Source of the DNA: Dickeya oryzae
Lineage (GTDB): Bacteria > Pseudomonadota > Gammaproteobacteria > Enterobacterales > Enterobacteriaceae
Assembly: GCF_009372235.1 (NCBI RefSeq)
Contig: NZ_ML762920.1
Location: 589,298-653,297 of the forward strand
Reading direction: 5' to 3'
Length of the DNA stretch: 64,000 nt
The position numbers and the translations under genes were made by a program. Position 1 is the first letter of the stretch. The number at the start of each line of letters is the position of its first letter. This document shows positions 34,119 to 44,321 of this stretch, piece by piece. The notes below the pieces were generated by a model. That model saw only the letters and a program-made list of their open reading frames with translations, was not told where the DNA came from and ran no database searches.

Positions 34119-35147
34119 TTAGCAAATCCTCGGCATAGGCTCGCTGTGGGGCAAGTCCAACAGGCGGGAGGTGCCGAATACGCCGCACAAGCGTACCTGT
34201 TTTTTGTCGGTGACGCTGCCGATTACCGCGGCATCGCGTCCCAATGGGTGAGACTGTAAAACGTCCAGGACCCGGCTTTCCGCTTCTGGCGACACCGCCA
34301 GCACCAGTTTACCTTCATTGGCGAAATTGAGCGCTTCCAGACCCAGCAGTTCACAGATACCACGCACCGCCGTTTTGACCGGTAACGCACTTTCCTGTAT
34401 TTCCATGCCGCAACCACTGGCTTGTGCGAATTCGTGCAGGATTGCCGTCACCCCACCACGGGTGGCATCGCGCAGAGCACGTACGCCATCAATCTCGCGC
34501 AGCGGCGCAATCAACGGTGCCAGTACCGCGCAATCGCTGGTCAATTCGGCTTCCAACCCCAGTTTTTCACGCAAATTCAGAATGGTGGCACCGTGATCCC
34601 CCAGCGTACCACTGACGATCAAACGGTCACCGGGGCGAATCTCACCGGTGCCCCACTGCACATGTGGTGGAATCACGCCAATACCTGCGGTATTGATGAA
34701 AATCTTGTCCGCTGCACCGCGCGGCACCACTTTGGTATCACCGGTGACGATTTGGATACCCGCCTCGCGGGCCGTTTGCGCCATCGAATTGACGATGCGC
34801 AGCAGCGTTTCTCCCGCCAGCCCTTCCTCCAGAATAAAACCACAGGAGAGGTAACGCGGCACAGCACCACTGACCGCCAGATCGTTAGCCGTACCGCATA
34901 CCGCCAGCTTGCCAATATTACCGCCGGGAAATTCGATCGGGTCGATAACATAGCTGTCGGTGGTAAACGCCAGCCGATCACCCTCGGCATTCAGCTCCGC
35001 CAGCGACAAACGCGCCTGATCTTCACGTTCCGCCAATAATGGGTTATCGAACGCCTGCAGGAACAGGCCTTCGATCAGTTGTTGCATTGCCTGCCCGCCG
35101 CTGCCATGCGCCAGGGTAATTTCTTTTGGCAATAACGTGTTCTTCAT
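34119..35147 (-). CDS. hypE: Hydrogenase maturation protein HypE
   Basis: 342 residues of the AIR-synthase-like fold (HGSGGQAMQQLI; FTTDSYVIDPIEFPGGNIG; SGTLGDHGATIL). The C-terminus ends PRIC, the Cys that HypF carbamoylates and HypE dehydrates to thiocyanate for transfer to iron. ATG 35147 overlaps the hypD stop by one base (TGATG); a much earlier in-frame start would run through hypD. Last gene of the hyb-hyp cluster. Confidence 0.95.
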   Translation of the reverse strand: MKNTLLPKEITLAHGSGGQAMQQLIEGLFLQAFDNPLLAEREDQARLSLAELNAEGDRLAFTTDSYVIDPIEFPGGNIGKLAVCGTANDLAVSGAVPRYLSCGFILEEGLAGETLLRIVNSMAQTAREAGIQIVTGDTKVVPRGAADKIFINTAGIGVIPPHVQWGTGEIRPGDRLIVSGTLGDHGATILNLREKLGLEAELTSDCAVLAPLIAPLREIDGVRALRDATRGGVTAILHEFAQASGCGMEIQESALPVKTAVRGICELLGLEALNFANEGKLVLAVSPEAESRVLDVLQSHPLGRDAAVIGSVTDKKQVRLCGVFGTSRLLDLPHSEPMPRIC

Positions 35148-36262
35148 CAGGCGCACTCCCGTCGATACTGGTAATAAGCGGCGCAAGCGCCTTCTGAGGA
35201 CACCATCAACGCGCCGATAGCATTTTGCGGTGTACAACGCTGACCAAACAACGGGCAATCACCCGGTTTGCAACGCCCGGTGAGCACATCACCGCAACGT
35301 GACAGCGGCTCATCCGCCACCTGTTGCTGCTGCGGTTTGAAACGGCGTTCAGCATCAAATGCCGCATACTCTGCCCGCAACTGCATACCGGAATTGGCAA
35401 TTTCGCCCAACCCACGCCATTCACTGCTGGCCTTGGTTTCAAATACCTCGGCCATCGCCTGCTGCGCCAGCGTATTACCACTGTCCGGCACGATACGACG
35501 ATACTGGTTTTCCACTTCGCAGCGTTCATCATGCAGTTGTTGCACCAGCATCAACAGCGCTTGCAGGATATCCAACGGCTCGAAACCCGTAACCACGAAC
35601 GGTTTATGGAACTGCTCGCACAGCGGTTGATAAGGATACGCGCCAATCACCATACTGACATGCCCCGGAGCCAGGAAACCGTCGATACGCAAATCGGGTT
35701 GCTCCAGCAGGCTTTTGAGTGTCGGAATGATAGTGATGTGCTGACAAAACAGCGAAAAGTTATCGATACCGCGACGTTTGGCTTGTTGCAGGGTCAGTGC
35801 GGTGCTCGGCATGGTGGTTTCAAATCCCAGTCCGAAAAACACCACTTGTCGATCAGGGTGTTGCTCCGCCAGCGCCAGCGCATCTAACGGGGAATAAACC
35901 ACCCGGACATCAGCGCCGTGGCGTCGGGCATCCTGCAACGATCCATTCCGACCCGGCACCCGCATGGCGTCGCCGAAAGTACAAAAGATCACGTCAGGGC
36001 GAGCGGCTATCTCCAGACAGGCATCGATCCGCCCCATCGGCAGTACGCACACCGGGCAACCCGGCCCATGTACAAACTCAATTTCCGGCGGCAATAGCCG
36101 GTCGATACCGAACTTAAAAATGGCATGGGTATGCCCGCCGCACACCTCCATCAGTTGCAACGGGCGCGCCTTTAAATGCGGCATGTCGTCAACCAACGCC
36201 TGAATGCGCTGTAACAACGATTTCGCCAGTTCGGGATCACGAAATTCATCAACGTACTGCAT
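35147..36262 (-). CDS. hypD: Hydrogenase maturation protein HypD
   Basis: 371 residues from ATG 36262. Conserved motifs are [40 protein letters not shown] and the C-terminal [4Fe-4S] cysteines ([17 protein letters not shown]). With HypC it forms the scaffold on which Fe(CN)2CO is assembled. The ATG lies 14 bases inside the end of hypC, so the genes are coupled; an upstream in-frame start would overlap hypC far more. Confidence 0.94.
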   Translation of the reverse strand: MQYVDEFRDPELAKSLLQRIQALVDDMPHLKARPLQLMEVCGGHTHAIFKFGIDRLLPPEIEFVHGPGCPVCVLPMGRIDACLEIAARPDVIFCTFGDAMRVPGRNGSLQDARRHGADVRVVYSPLDALALAEQHPDRQVVFFGLGFETTMPSTALTLQQAKRRGIDNFSLFCQHITIIPTLKSLLEQPDLRIDGFLAPGHVSMVIGAYPYQPLCEQFHKPFVVTGFEPLDILQALLMLVQQLHDERCEVENQYRRIVPDSGNTLAQQAMAEVFETKASSEWRGLGEIANSGMQLRAEYAAFDAERRFKPQQQQVADEPLSRCGDVLTGRCKPGDCPLFGQRCTPQNAIGALMVSSEGACAAYYQYRRECA

Positions 36263-36536
36263 AAATGGCTCCGGTTTGCCTGACTTCATCCAGCTCCAGT
36301 CCAACCGCCTGCATGGATTGCAGCGCCGCCAGCGTTTCCTGTGCTTCCTGCTCATCGAGCAAACTCATGGCGAAACCGACATGCACCAGCACCCACTGAC
36401 CGACCAACTCTGCCGGGTCGCCTTCACATACCAGCGCAATATTTACCTCGCGCTGTACACCACACACATCCACCCGTGCCGGATAATGCAGGTCCGGCCC
36501 GACAGCGACCACTTTACCGGGAACGCCCAAACACAT
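36249..36536 (-). CDS. hypC: Hydrogenase maturation chaperone HypC/HybG
   Basis: 95 residues starting [10 protein letters not shown], with the essential Cys2 that binds iron and the hydrogenase precursor. [18 protein letters not shown] and the [18 protein letters not shown] segment are family hallmarks. It carries the Fe(CN)2CO unit from HypD to the large subunit. As the only HypC-type gene in this operon it should serve hydrogenase-2, the role of HybG in E. coli. It is slightly longer than the usual 82-90 residues. Confidence 0.92.
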   Translation of the reverse strand: MCLGVPGKVVAVGPDLHYPARVDVCGVQREVNIALVCEGDPAELVGQWVLVHVGFAMSLLDEQEAQETLAALQSMQAVGLELDEVRQTGAIYAVR

Positions 36537-36538
36537 GG

Positions 36539-37741
36539 TTAGACTCCTGACAGCAGTGACGGTTGTGACGGCGTTTGCGCCCCCAAAAGCTGGGTTTCCA
36601 GCCAGGCCAACCAGGCTTCCATCCCTTCACCAGTACGCGCAGACAACGCAATTACCTCGATCTGCGGATTAACGCGACGTGCGTTAGCAACACAAGCGTC
36701 GAGATCGAAATCCAGATACGGCAACAGATCGATCTTATTGATGATCATCAGCGATGCAGCGGCAAACATATGCGGATACTTAAGCGGTTTGTCTTCGCCT
36801 TCGGTGACTGACAAGACCGCGATTTTGTGCCGTTCTCCCAAATCGAAACCAGCCGGACACACCAGGTTGCCAACGTTTTCGATAAACAGCAGACTCTGAT
36901 TTGGCAGTTGCAGTCGGTGCATGGCGTCATGCACCATCTGTGCATCCAGATGACAGCCTTTGCCGGTATTAACCTGAATCGCGGGTACGCCGGTGGCCCG
37001 AATACGTTCGGCATCGTTGGTGGTTTGCTGGTCGCCTTCGATCACCGCGCACGGTACGCGCTCACGCAGCAAGTGCAAGGTATTGGTCAGCAGCGTGGTT
37101 TTCCCAGAACCGGGGCTGGACACCAGATTCAACGCCAGAATCTGGTCGGCGTCGAAATGCTCGCGGTTATGCGCTGCCAGTTGGTTGTTTTTACTCAGCA
37201 CATCCATTTCTATTTGTAGCAGTCGTTGCTGACCGACACCCGGCGCATGGGTGCCTGCCGCGCCCTGCCCATAGTGCAGATGATTTTCCTGCTCTACCGG
37301 CTGGAACCGTTCTTCCTGCTGATGGTGTTCGTGTGAATGTGCGTGATGGTCATGACCATGATGCGCATGGCTGTGATGAGCATGCTCATGGTGGTCGTGA
37401 TCATGGTGGTCATGCGAATCGTGCGTATGGGCATGATGCTCATGCGCGTGACGCACGGCCAGCGGACGTGATGCGCCATGATAATGATGGTGTACGTCGC
37501 CGTGGTGATAATAGTAATGGTGATGATGAATAATCACACTGGGCGCGGGCGCTACGTCATCATAATGATGATGATCATGCCCGTGATCGTGGTCATGATG
37601 GTGAGGATGCGAATGCGCATGATCATGACTGTGGCTATGTTCGTGGTGGTGATCGTGCGTATGGGGATGGTGGTGTGAATGCGCAGGTTCATCGCCCTCT
37701 ATCCGGCGTTCTCCTTCGCCACAACCGCATGTGGTACACAT
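36539..37741 (-). CDS. hypB: Hydrogenase nickel incorporation GTPase HypB, very His-rich
   Basis: About 400 residues from the ATG giving [11 protein letters not shown], the high-affinity nickel motif. An N-terminal region of roughly 140 residues contains about 59 His by my count, mostly as H, HH or HHH alternating with Asp, Ser, Ala and Glu. It is much longer than in E. coli HypB. The GTPase part has the Walker [12 protein letters not shown], then EGDQQT, and the metal site [19 protein letters not shown] is also present. It inserts Ni into the hydrogenase with HypA and may also store nickel. Confidence 0.94.
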   Translation of the reverse strand: MCTTCGCGEGERRIEGDEPAHSHHHPHTHDHHHEHSHSHDHAHSHPHHHDHDHGHDHHHYDDVAPAPSVIIHHHHYYYHHGDVHHHYHGASRPLAVRHAHEHHAHTHDSHDHHDHDHHEHAHHSHAHHGHDHHAHSHEHHQQEERFQPVEQENHLHYGQGAAGTHAPGVGQQRLLQIEMDVLSKNNQLAAHNREHFDADQILALNLVSSPGSGKTTLLTNTLHLLRERVPCAVIEGDQQTTNDAERIRATGVPAIQVNTGKGCHLDAQMVHDAMHRLQLPNQSLLFIENVGNLVCPAGFDLGERHKIAVLSVTEGEDKPLKYPHMFAAASLMIINKIDLLPYLDFDLDACVANARRVNPQIEVIALSARTGEGMEAWLAWLETQLLGAQTPSQPSLLSGV

Positions 37742-37811
37742 TGATACGACTCCTCCGGTCAACCAGACCGCTTTCTACTGATGACAGGTCGCGTTGAAAA
37801 CGTAGCGTGTT

Positions 37812-38156
37812 TTATTCAACCGCCAGTTGCTTGAGTTGCAGGCTATCGCCTCCGCTTTCAACTCGCAGACTATGGCTGCCGCAATGCGGACAGCCGCTGT
37901 CGTGGTGGGTCACTTCCACTGGCTGGCTACACTCCCAGCACCAGGCCTGTGCCGGACGCACCGACACATGCAACTGGCAGCCTTCTGCCAGGGTTTCACG
38001 GCAGACCGACTCAAAGCAGAACTGCAACGCACTTTCTTCAATGCAAGACAGCGCGCCGATTTCCAACCAGACGCCGGTAACCCGGCGAGCGCCATGTTGA
38101 CGCGCCTGCTGTTCAATCAACTCCAGTGCGTTGTAGCACAAGGACACTTCATGCAT
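37812..38156 (-). CDS. hypA: Hydrogenase nickel incorporation protein HypA/HybF
   Basis: 114 residues, the usual length. MHEVSL holds the N-terminal His2 nickel site; a zinc ribbon is formed by CWEC and CPHC. It delivers Ni to the large subunit with HypB. In a hyb operon the E. coli counterpart is named hybF. It overlaps the end of hybE by 8 bases. Confidence 0.93.
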   Translation of the reverse strand: MHEVSLCYNALELIEQQARQHGARRVTGVWLEIGALSCIEESALQFCFESVCRETLAEGCQLHVSVRPAQAWCWECSQPVEVTHHDSGCPHCGSHSLRVESGGDSLQLKQLAVE

Positions 38157-38715
38157 GCCGCTGACTCCGATAACGGCTGAACAGCGCGCGGCGACTCAGG
38201 TTCTCTGGTGCGTCGGCATCCTGCACCGGCAATGACAGCGCCATACGTGCGCTTTGTTGTGCCAACTGCAACGCCTGTTCCGCACCGAGTGCCGAGTCCA
38301 GCGGCGACATCAGTGAACAGGACAGATACTGCTGCCCGTCATCACTTTCACTGACCACAAACTTCATGCTGCCGCACGGCAGCGCTAACGCCAGTCGGGT
38401 GGAAAGATCACGCCGGGGCCATTGTTGCCCCGGCCCCGGCAGCACCAGCAGACTCAACATCCACGGCGTCAACAGGCAACCGAACCACTGCTGTTCAAAC
38501 AGGGTAAATCCACAGGCCCGCACCGGAATACCGTCACGATAAAACGGCAACAACCGCATGCGTTCTTGGGCAATACGGTTGAACTCGGCTTCCAGCCAGG
38601 CCACCGGACTCTGATCATGCCCCGCAATCCACGCCAATTCTTTGCGCTCGTCGGGTATTACCGACGGATTATTACCGCCGTCGTGTGGCGAAGCAGAAAA
38701 AATATCAGTCACCAC
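38149..38715 (-). CDS. hybE: Hydrogenase-2 assembly chaperone HybE
   Basis: 188 residues of the HybE/HupJ type (FYRDGIPVRACGFTLFEQQWFGCLLTPWMLSLLVLPGP). In E. coli it is a proofreading chaperone that holds the Tat-carrying small subunit until the enzyme is assembled. The start overlaps hybD by 11 bases. The C-terminal 25 residues are Arg-rich and less conserved. Confidence 0.9.
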   Translation of the reverse strand: MVTDIFSASPHDGGNNPSVIPDERKELAWIAGHDQSPVAWLEAEFNRIAQERMRLLPFYRDGIPVRACGFTLFEQQWFGCLLTPWMLSLLVLPGPGQQWPRRDLSTRLALALPCGSMKFVVSESDDGQQYLSCSLMSPLDSALGAEQALQLAQQSARMALSLPVQDADAPENLSRRALFSRYRSQRHA

Positions 38716-39208
38716 ACACCTCCTGCGTGGTTTTCTCCGTTACCGTCACGCCACTTTGACGCAGCGCGACGATAATGTGCTGTAACGCCGGTTCCAGCGC
38801 ACGGGTCACGGTATCGGACAAGCCGATACCGGAATCGAGCGCTTCCGGCTCCACGCCAACCAGTGTCAGTTGGCGGGGAAATTCGCCGGTCAATTGCAAC
38901 GCCATCAGCACATCAGCCAGACCTAACTGGTGCGGGGAGATTTTACGGGTAAACAATGCCGGGACTTCACGGTCACGCAGCACCGTCACACTGCCCGGTG
39001 CCTTGCCGGTCAATACCGCATCGGCAACGATCAGGTGATCACGCCCGGCCATGTATTCCATCAGCTCCATGCCACAGGTACCACCGTCCACCACATCAAT
39101 GGCGGGTGTGCAGTCAAAGCACTGCTCCAGTTGTTCCACCAGACGCACCCCAACCCCTTCATCACTCAGCAAAATATTGCCGATCCCCAACACCAGTATA
39201 TTCATCAC
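38705..39208 (-). CDS. hybD: Hydrogenase-2 maturation endopeptidase HybD
   Basis: 167 residues of the [NiFe] hydrogenase protease family. ILVLGIGNILLSDEGVGV holds the metal-binding Glu, VVDGGTCGMELM the Asp, and SPHQLGLADVL the His. It removes the C-terminal tail of HybC after Ni insertion. It overlaps hybC by 4 bases. Confidence 0.94.
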   Translation of the reverse strand: MMNILVLGIGNILLSDEGVGVRLVEQLEQCFDCTPAIDVVDGGTCGMELMEYMAGRDHLIVADAVLTGKAPGSVTVLRDREVPALFTRKISPHQLGLADVLMALQLTGEFPRQLTLVGVEPEALDSGIGLSDTVTRALEPALQHIIVALRQSGVTVTEKTTQEVCGD

Positions 39209-40911
39209 AGCACCTTCACCCGCGTCACTTCATTGCCATTCACGGTATCCACTACGTGCACCGCACAAGACATACAGGGGTCGAAGGAGTGGATGGTTCG
39301 TACCACTTCCAACGGCTTATGCGGGTCCGCCACCGGTGTACCGACCAGCGACTGCTCGTACGGGCCGGGCTTGTCTTCACCGTTACGTGGGCAGGATGTC
39401 CAGGTCGACGGCACTACCGCCTGATAGTTAGTGATTTTGCCGTTTTTAAACACCACCCAGTGCGACAGCATGCCGCGCGGCATTTCCCCGAAGCCCACAC
39501 CGTGAAACTCGGTATCGGGTGAAAAGTCCGGTTTGATGAAGGTCTGATGATCGCCTTTACCGATGTTGTCCACCAGCGCCTGCCATTGCTGCGCTAGCGT
39601 ATCTTTCAGTACGCAGCAGTGCACCGTACGGCCAATCACACGACCCAACGTGGAGTGCAGATGTTTCTCTTCCAGTTGGTGTCCACTGAGCGTCTGATAA
39701 GCGGCTTTAACCTGAGAGAAATGGGTCAACGTGTCTTTATGCTTCGCAGCCAGACCGCACAGCAACCAGGCCAGCGGCCCCACTTCCACGGTTTTACCGT
39801 AGAAAGTCGGCGATTTCACCCAGGAGTATTTGCCGTCTTCATGCCAGCCGGTGTACTTCGGTCGGGTCAGCCCTTCCCACGGTGCCAACGGCTGGTCGTC
39901 CTGATACCAGGCGTGTTTACCGCTCTCACGGATACCGTCTATCAGGAACTTATCGCTGTGGCTGGTGATCGGTCGGTACGTCGACAGATCGCTGTTTTCT
40001 ATATATCCGCCCGCCAGCAGGAAGCTACCGTTCTTGTTGTCGGTCGGCAGTTCCGGCACGCTCAGGTAATGATCGGCACCGCGTCCCAGCGACAACCATT
40101 GTGGGTAATGGGCAGCAATCACCGCGCAGTCCACTTTGTAGACCTGCTCGATAAAATCACCCAACCGGTCGATGAAGCTCTTCACATACATCAACCGTTC
40201 CAGATTGAGTACGCTCGGGGCATCTAGGTTGATTGGGTTAGCCACGCCGCCAACCGCCAGATTCTGGATATGCGGTGACTTGCCGCCCAGGATCGCCACG
40301 ATACGGTTAGCATCACGCTGGCATTCCAGCGCCTGCAGATAGTGAGCGACGGCAATCAGGTTCACTTCCGGCGGCAACGACATCGCCGGGTGGCCCCAGT
40401 AGCCGTTGGCGAAAATACCCAACTGACCGCTGGCAACCAGATCTTTGAGCTTCTGCTGCACTTTGGTGAACTCGGCAGCGGTATTCAGCGGCCACGTGGA
40501 TAACCCGTTAAGCAGCGTCGCCGCTTTCTGCGGATCGGCTTTCAACGCGGAGGTCACATCCACCCAGTCGAGCGCCGACAACTGGTAGAAATGCACAATA
40601 TGGTCATGGATACTGTGCGCGGCCAGAATCAGGTTGCGGATGTACTGGGCGTTGACCGGCACATTCAGGCCAAGCCCATTCTCTACCGCACGCACGGAAG
40701 CGATAGCATGCACGGTGGTGCACACGCCGCAGATACGCTGCACGATCATCCAGGCATCACGCGGGTCACGCCCTTTGACAATCTCTTCCATGCCACGCCA
40801 CATCGTGCCGGATGACCAGGCTTTGGTGACCTTGCCGTTTTCAATTTCGCAATCAATGCGCAGATGCCCTTCGATACGGGTAATGGGATCAATGGTGATG
40901 CGTTGGCTCAT
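39205..40911 (-). CDS. hybC: Hydrogenase-2 large subunit
   Basis: 568 residues. Ni-binding Cys61 and Cys64 are in RICGVCTTVH; Cys546 and Cys549 are in DPCMSCAVH near the end. HybD should cut after His552, removing 16 residues (VVDTVNGNEVTRVKVL); by my recollection E. coli has 15. It forms the periplasm-facing H2-uptake site with HybO. It overlaps hybB by 23 bases and is exported with HybO, having no signal of its own. Confidence 0.96.
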   Translation of the reverse strand: MSQRITIDPITRIEGHLRIDCEIENGKVTKAWSSGTMWRGMEEIVKGRDPRDAWMIVQRICGVCTTVHAIASVRAVENGLGLNVPVNAQYIRNLILAAHSIHDHIVHFYQLSALDWVDVTSALKADPQKAATLLNGLSTWPLNTAAEFTKVQQKLKDLVASGQLGIFANGYWGHPAMSLPPEVNLIAVAHYLQALECQRDANRIVAILGGKSPHIQNLAVGGVANPINLDAPSVLNLERLMYVKSFIDRLGDFIEQVYKVDCAVIAAHYPQWLSLGRGADHYLSVPELPTDNKNGSFLLAGGYIENSDLSTYRPITSHSDKFLIDGIRESGKHAWYQDDQPLAPWEGLTRPKYTGWHEDGKYSWVKSPTFYGKTVEVGPLAWLLCGLAAKHKDTLTHFSQVKAAYQTLSGHQLEEKHLHSTLGRVIGRTVHCCVLKDTLAQQWQALVDNIGKGDHQTFIKPDFSPDTEFHGVGFGEMPRGMLSHWVVFKNGKITNYQAVVPSTWTSCPRNGEDKPGPYEQSLVGTPVADPHKPLEVVRTIHSFDPCMSCAVHVVDTVNGNEVTRVKVL

Positions 40912-42088
40912 GCTTTACCTCAGCCTGATGATGCGTATGTTCGCCTTTCAGCGCGGGCAGTACCGGCAGCAGGCGGATTAACAAGATGTAGGCGCAGACC
41001 TCAATGGCGACGAAGCCAATGGAAATCAGGATCTCCTGCGCTTTAGGAAAGTAGTGGTAGCCGTTGCCGGGGTTGAACGCCAGCAGCGAATAGCTCAGTC
41101 GCCACAGGGCCGCGCCAAACAGCATGCAGAGTGCACTGACGAACAGCCAGCGGGCATCCTGACGGCAGCGTTTCAAGCGCAGCAGCACCAGCGGCAAGAC
41201 CATCAACGCGGCTTCACACCAGAACATGACAGCAAACCGGTCACCAGCGAACAACAATGCGGTTTTTTGGTGCCAGATGATTTCACCGAAGCGCAGCACC
41301 ACAAACAGCAGCACCAGCACATGGGCAAGCCCTGTCAGTTTGCGGAACAACGCCTGTTCGTCTGGGCCACGCCCTTTCAGCCCAGCCTGTACCAGCGAGC
41401 CTTCGAAAATCACGATCGAAAAGCCCATGATGAACGCGGTCAGCAGCGACAGCAGCGGCAACAGTTCATAGCTTTGCCACAGCGGATGCACTTTATAACC
41501 GGCGGAAATCATCAGCGACCCCATCGATGACTGGTGCATCGTCGGCAGTAACGCCCCCAACGCAATGATGAAGAACATCACCTTGTTGAGTCGTTTCAGC
41601 GAGACCTTCCAACCGAAGCGTTCCAGTACGACTGGGGCAAACTCCAGCGCCATCACCCCGATGTAGATAGTCATACACACGGCGGTTTCAAACAGTACCG
41701 AGTTGGTATTGAAATAACCGGGGATATAAAAGTACGGCAGGTTCCAGTAACGGCCAACGTCGATGGTGATGGACAATCCACCCAGCGAATAACCAAACAG
41801 GCTGGCGAGTAGCGCCGGACGTACTAACGGGTGGTATTCGCCACGGTTGAATACATACACCGCCCAGGCCAACGCCCAACCGCCGCAGGCAAAACCGGTA
41901 CCGACCAGCAGGTCAAACGCGATCCAGATCCCCCACGGGTAGCCGCCGTTAAGATCGGCAACGGAACCTATCCCCAGAAACAGACGTTTCACGATGAGGA
42001 TCGCGCAAATCGCCACCAGCGGAGCCAGCAGCATCACCGGCCAGCTCACCAGCCGACCGCCCAACGGACTTGCTTTATGAGCCGTCAT
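40889..42088 (-). CDS. hybB: Hydrogenase-2 membrane subunit HybB
   Basis: 399 residues from ATG 42088, with about ten hydrophobic helices; NrfD/PsrC family. The frame stays open 108 codons further upstream, but that extension runs antiparallel to sense through hybA and looks non-coding; ATG 42088 overlaps hybA by 14 bases and gives E. coli length (392). It links HybOAC to the quinone pool. The C-terminal tail is His-rich ([18 protein letters not shown]), an odd feature possibly related to metal. Confidence 0.92.
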   Translation of the reverse strand: MTAHKASPLGGRLVSWPVMLLAPLVAICAILIVKRLFLGIGSVADLNGGYPWGIWIAFDLLVGTGFACGGWALAWAVYVFNRGEYHPLVRPALLASLFGYSLGGLSITIDVGRYWNLPYFYIPGYFNTNSVLFETAVCMTIYIGVMALEFAPVVLERFGWKVSLKRLNKVMFFIIALGALLPTMHQSSMGSLMISAGYKVHPLWQSYELLPLLSLLTAFIMGFSIVIFEGSLVQAGLKGRGPDEQALFRKLTGLAHVLVLLFVVLRFGEIIWHQKTALLFAGDRFAVMFWCEAALMVLPLVLLRLKRCRQDARWLFVSALCMLFGAALWRLSYSLLAFNPGNGYHYFPKAQEILISIGFVAIEVCAYILLIRLLPVLPALKGEHTHHQAEVKHEPTHHH

Positions 42089-43094
42089 GAGGTTTCTCCT
42101 GTGAGTCGTCGTGCGTCTCCTCGCGCTCTGCACGGGTATTGCGATGCACCAGTACGGATAACCCAGCCAATACAGCCAGTGGTAACACCATACCTTTGTA
42201 CAGCGTGTGCTGGATGTGCTCTGAGCGTGCACCGGTAGACAGCGAATCCAACGCGGGCATTTCCAGATTTGAGTACGGCACCCCAGACAACACCAGCACT
42301 TGCGTCCCGCCCGCTTCCTTCTCGCCATAGACATAGCGTTCGTAGCGTGGCACGGTGTGCTGGTAGGTGTCTTTCCTGTCCAACGTCTGGCGTGGATAGG
42401 CGTATTCATCACCCGGTTTCAGCGCCAGTCGACGTTTTGCTTCCTCCAGCAGTTGCTCACGGGTGCCGTAAATCACCGCACCCGTCGGACAGACTTCCAC
42501 ACACCCCGGCATGCCGCCTTTGTCGAGTCTGGCCAGCTCAGGCTGGTTGCACAGCTCGCATTTGTGGATTTTGCCAAGCGGGTTTTCATAGTCGTACTTC
42601 GGCACATCGAACGGGCACGCCACCATGCAATAACGACACCCGGTACAGATGCTGGCGTCGTAATGCACCACGCCAGTTTTCGGATCTTTCTTCAACGCCG
42701 ATACCGGACACACCGACACACAGTTGGGATCGACGCAGTGCATGCACTGCTTCTTGATGTAGGCGTAACCGTCTTTTTCCTGATCTTTGTTCTTGCCGTC
42801 GCCGCTACGCCACACCTGAATGATGTTGTTGGTATAAGGGCTGAGCTTGTCATTGTTGGACCAGGTCGCCGCGCCACCGGAATAGACCGAGCTATCCGGT
42901 TTATATTCCAGCTTGTTGACCTGTTGGCACTTGCTTACACATGCCTGACAGCCCACACACAGCGTCGAGTCGTACAGCATGCCGAGCGCGCCAGGAATTG
43001 GCGGCCGGTTGGTGGCCTGCGCCTGACTGGCAAGCGGCGTCCCCGCCAGCAATGCTCCCGCGGACGCCAGCTTGAAAAAATTGCGTCTGTTCAC
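42075..43094 (-). CDS. hybA: Hydrogenase-2 iron-sulfur subunit HybA
   Basis: 339 residues. A Tat-type signal ([17 protein letters not shown]) opens the protein. Four ferredoxin-type clusters follow ([43 protein letters not shown] with CVEVCP). A C-terminal helix ([15 protein letters not shown]) anchors it. It carries electrons from HybOC to HybB. It follows hybO by 3 bases. Confidence 0.95.
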   Translation of the reverse strand: MNRRNFFKLASAGALLAGTPLASQAQATNRPPIPGALGMLYDSTLCVGCQACVSKCQQVNKLEYKPDSSVYSGGAATWSNNDKLSPYTNNIIQVWRSGDGKNKDQEKDGYAYIKKQCMHCVDPNCVSVCPVSALKKDPKTGVVHYDASICTGCRYCMVACPFDVPKYDYENPLGKIHKCELCNQPELARLDKGGMPGCVEVCPTGAVIYGTREQLLEEAKRRLALKPGDEYAYPRQTLDRKDTYQHTVPRYERYVYGEKEAGGTQVLVLSGVPYSNLEMPALDSLSTGARSEHIQHTLYKGMVLPLAVLAGLSVLVHRNTRAEREETHDDSQEKPHDGS

Positions 43095-43097
43095 GGC

Positions 43098-44225
43098 TTA
43101 ACCCTCCCGGGATGCGTTGCCGGCGTCCTGCTGTTTTTGCTGCCGACCCAATTCGCGTACTGCCATCAGGCTCACACCGGCTACCGCCCCCAGCACGCCG
43201 CCGATAAGCCCTGTCGCGGTAGCGGAGCTGTTGCCGCCTTCCGGGCTGGTCACCGACGGTTTTTCAACACGTGGCGTCGGATTTTCCACATTCGCCAGCT
43301 GGAAAATACCCTTGGTAAAACCGATGCCCTGCTCGTTGCAGCCGTAGCATGGATGCCCGATCCCCACCGGCCAAATGCCGCCGCCCACGTCACAAAACTC
43401 CAGCGTCGGGCAGTTGCCGTAGGTTTCCGGCCCTTTGCAACCAAGGTGATAGAGGCACCATCCCTGCCGATGCCCTTCATCGCCAAACTCTTTGGCAAAC
43501 CGACCTGCGTCGAAATGCGGACGACGTTCGCAGTTCTCGTGAATCAGGCGGGCATAAGCAAAGGTGGGACGATTCTGGCTGTCGAGTGCGGGCGCACGCT
43601 GATAGGTAATGATGTGCGCCACGGTCGCCAGGAAGTTGTGCGGGTTGGGTGGACAACCGGGAATGTTGATAACGGTTTTACCCGGCAGCACCGCTTGCAA
43701 GCTGGCGGCTCCCGTTGGGTTGGAGCCGCTGGCAGGTACCCCGCCCCAGGCAGAACACGACCCAATAGCGACGATAGCGGCAGCATGCTCAGCGGCGGCA
43801 CGAATGTGCTCGACAATCGGCTTGCCGGCCACCATGCAATAGATGCCGCCATCTTTCAGCGGGATGGAACCGTCTACCACCAGAACATATTTACCTTTGT
43901 ACTGTTCGATAGCCCGGTGCTTGTTCTCCTCAGCCTGTTCGCCAAACGCGGCTGAAAGGACTTCGTGGTATTCCAGCGAAATGGTATTTAGTAGCAGATT
44001 TTCAATGGTCGGGTGGGTAGCACGCAACAGGGATTCGGTACACCCGGTACATTCCTGAGCGCCAATCCAGATCACCGGCGGACGCTGGGGAGACGTCAGT
44101 GACTGTGCCATCTGTGCGGCAGCGGCCTCTTTTAACCCCATGGTGGCGGCAAGTGCTGCACATAGCTTCATAAAATCACGGCGATTGATACCGTGATGGG
44201 AAAGCATCATATTTTCCCCATTCAT
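43098..44225 (-). CDS. hybO: Hydrogenase-2 small subunit
   Basis: 375 residues. MNGENMMLSHHGINRRDFMK aligns with E. coli HybO from its first residue and holds the Tat motif, so ATG 44225 is right; AGGAGA precedes it. IGAQECTGCTESLLRA holds proximal-cluster cysteines, and the C-terminal helix GLIGGVLGAVAGVSLMAV anchors the heterodimer. It relays electrons from the NiFe site. First gene of the hyb-hyp operon. Confidence 0.96.
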   Translation of the reverse strand: MNGENMMLSHHGINRRDFMKLCAALAATMGLKEAAAAQMAQSLTSPQRPPVIWIGAQECTGCTESLLRATHPTIENLLLNTISLEYHEVLSAAFGEQAEENKHRAIEQYKGKYVLVVDGSIPLKDGGIYCMVAGKPIVEHIRAAAEHAAAIVAIGSCSAWGGVPASGSNPTGAASLQAVLPGKTVINIPGCPPNPHNFLATVAHIITYQRAPALDSQNRPTFAYARLIHENCERRPHFDAGRFAKEFGDEGHRQGWCLYHLGCKGPETYGNCPTLEFCDVGGGIWPVGIGHPCYGCNEQGIGFTKGIFQLANVENPTPRVEKPSVTSPEGGNSSATATGLIGGVLGAVAGVSLMAVRELGRQQKQQDAGNASREG

Positions 44226-44278
44226 TCTTTATTATTCTCCTGTAGCCAAGTCGGAGTAACACATTTCCGTGTCGGCAT

Positions 44279-44321
44279 AGAATAATGAGGAGAATAACGT
44301 CACCGACTTGATCTCTATCAA
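44279..44321 (-). promoter_or_regulatory. FNR-type promoter of the hyb operon
   Basis: TTGATCTCTATCAA at 44308-44321 matches the FNR consensus TTGAT-N4-ATCAA exactly. A TATTCT -10 box at 44279-44284 (minus strand) would start transcription near 44273, placing the FNR box centre about 41.5 bases upstream. This is the class II activator position and fits anaerobic induction of hydrogenase-2. Confidence 0.7.

Noticed and set aside
37290-37741. Tandem DNA repeat or low-complexity artefact in hypB
   Set aside because: The sequence encodes an in-frame His-rich region with varied codons, typical of nickel-binding HypB, so it is coding and not an assembly artefact.
42089-42412. A 108-residue N-terminal extension of HybB
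   Set aside because: The extension is rich in Arg, Cys and Trp, overlaps hybA in another frame, and has no match to the family; ATG 42088 gives the usual length.
42300-43955. A 551-codon open frame antisense to hybA and hybO
   Set aside because: It lies fully opposite two clear hydrogenase genes with strong family matches, has no ribosome binding site or family motif, and comes from the GC-rich third positions of the sense genes.
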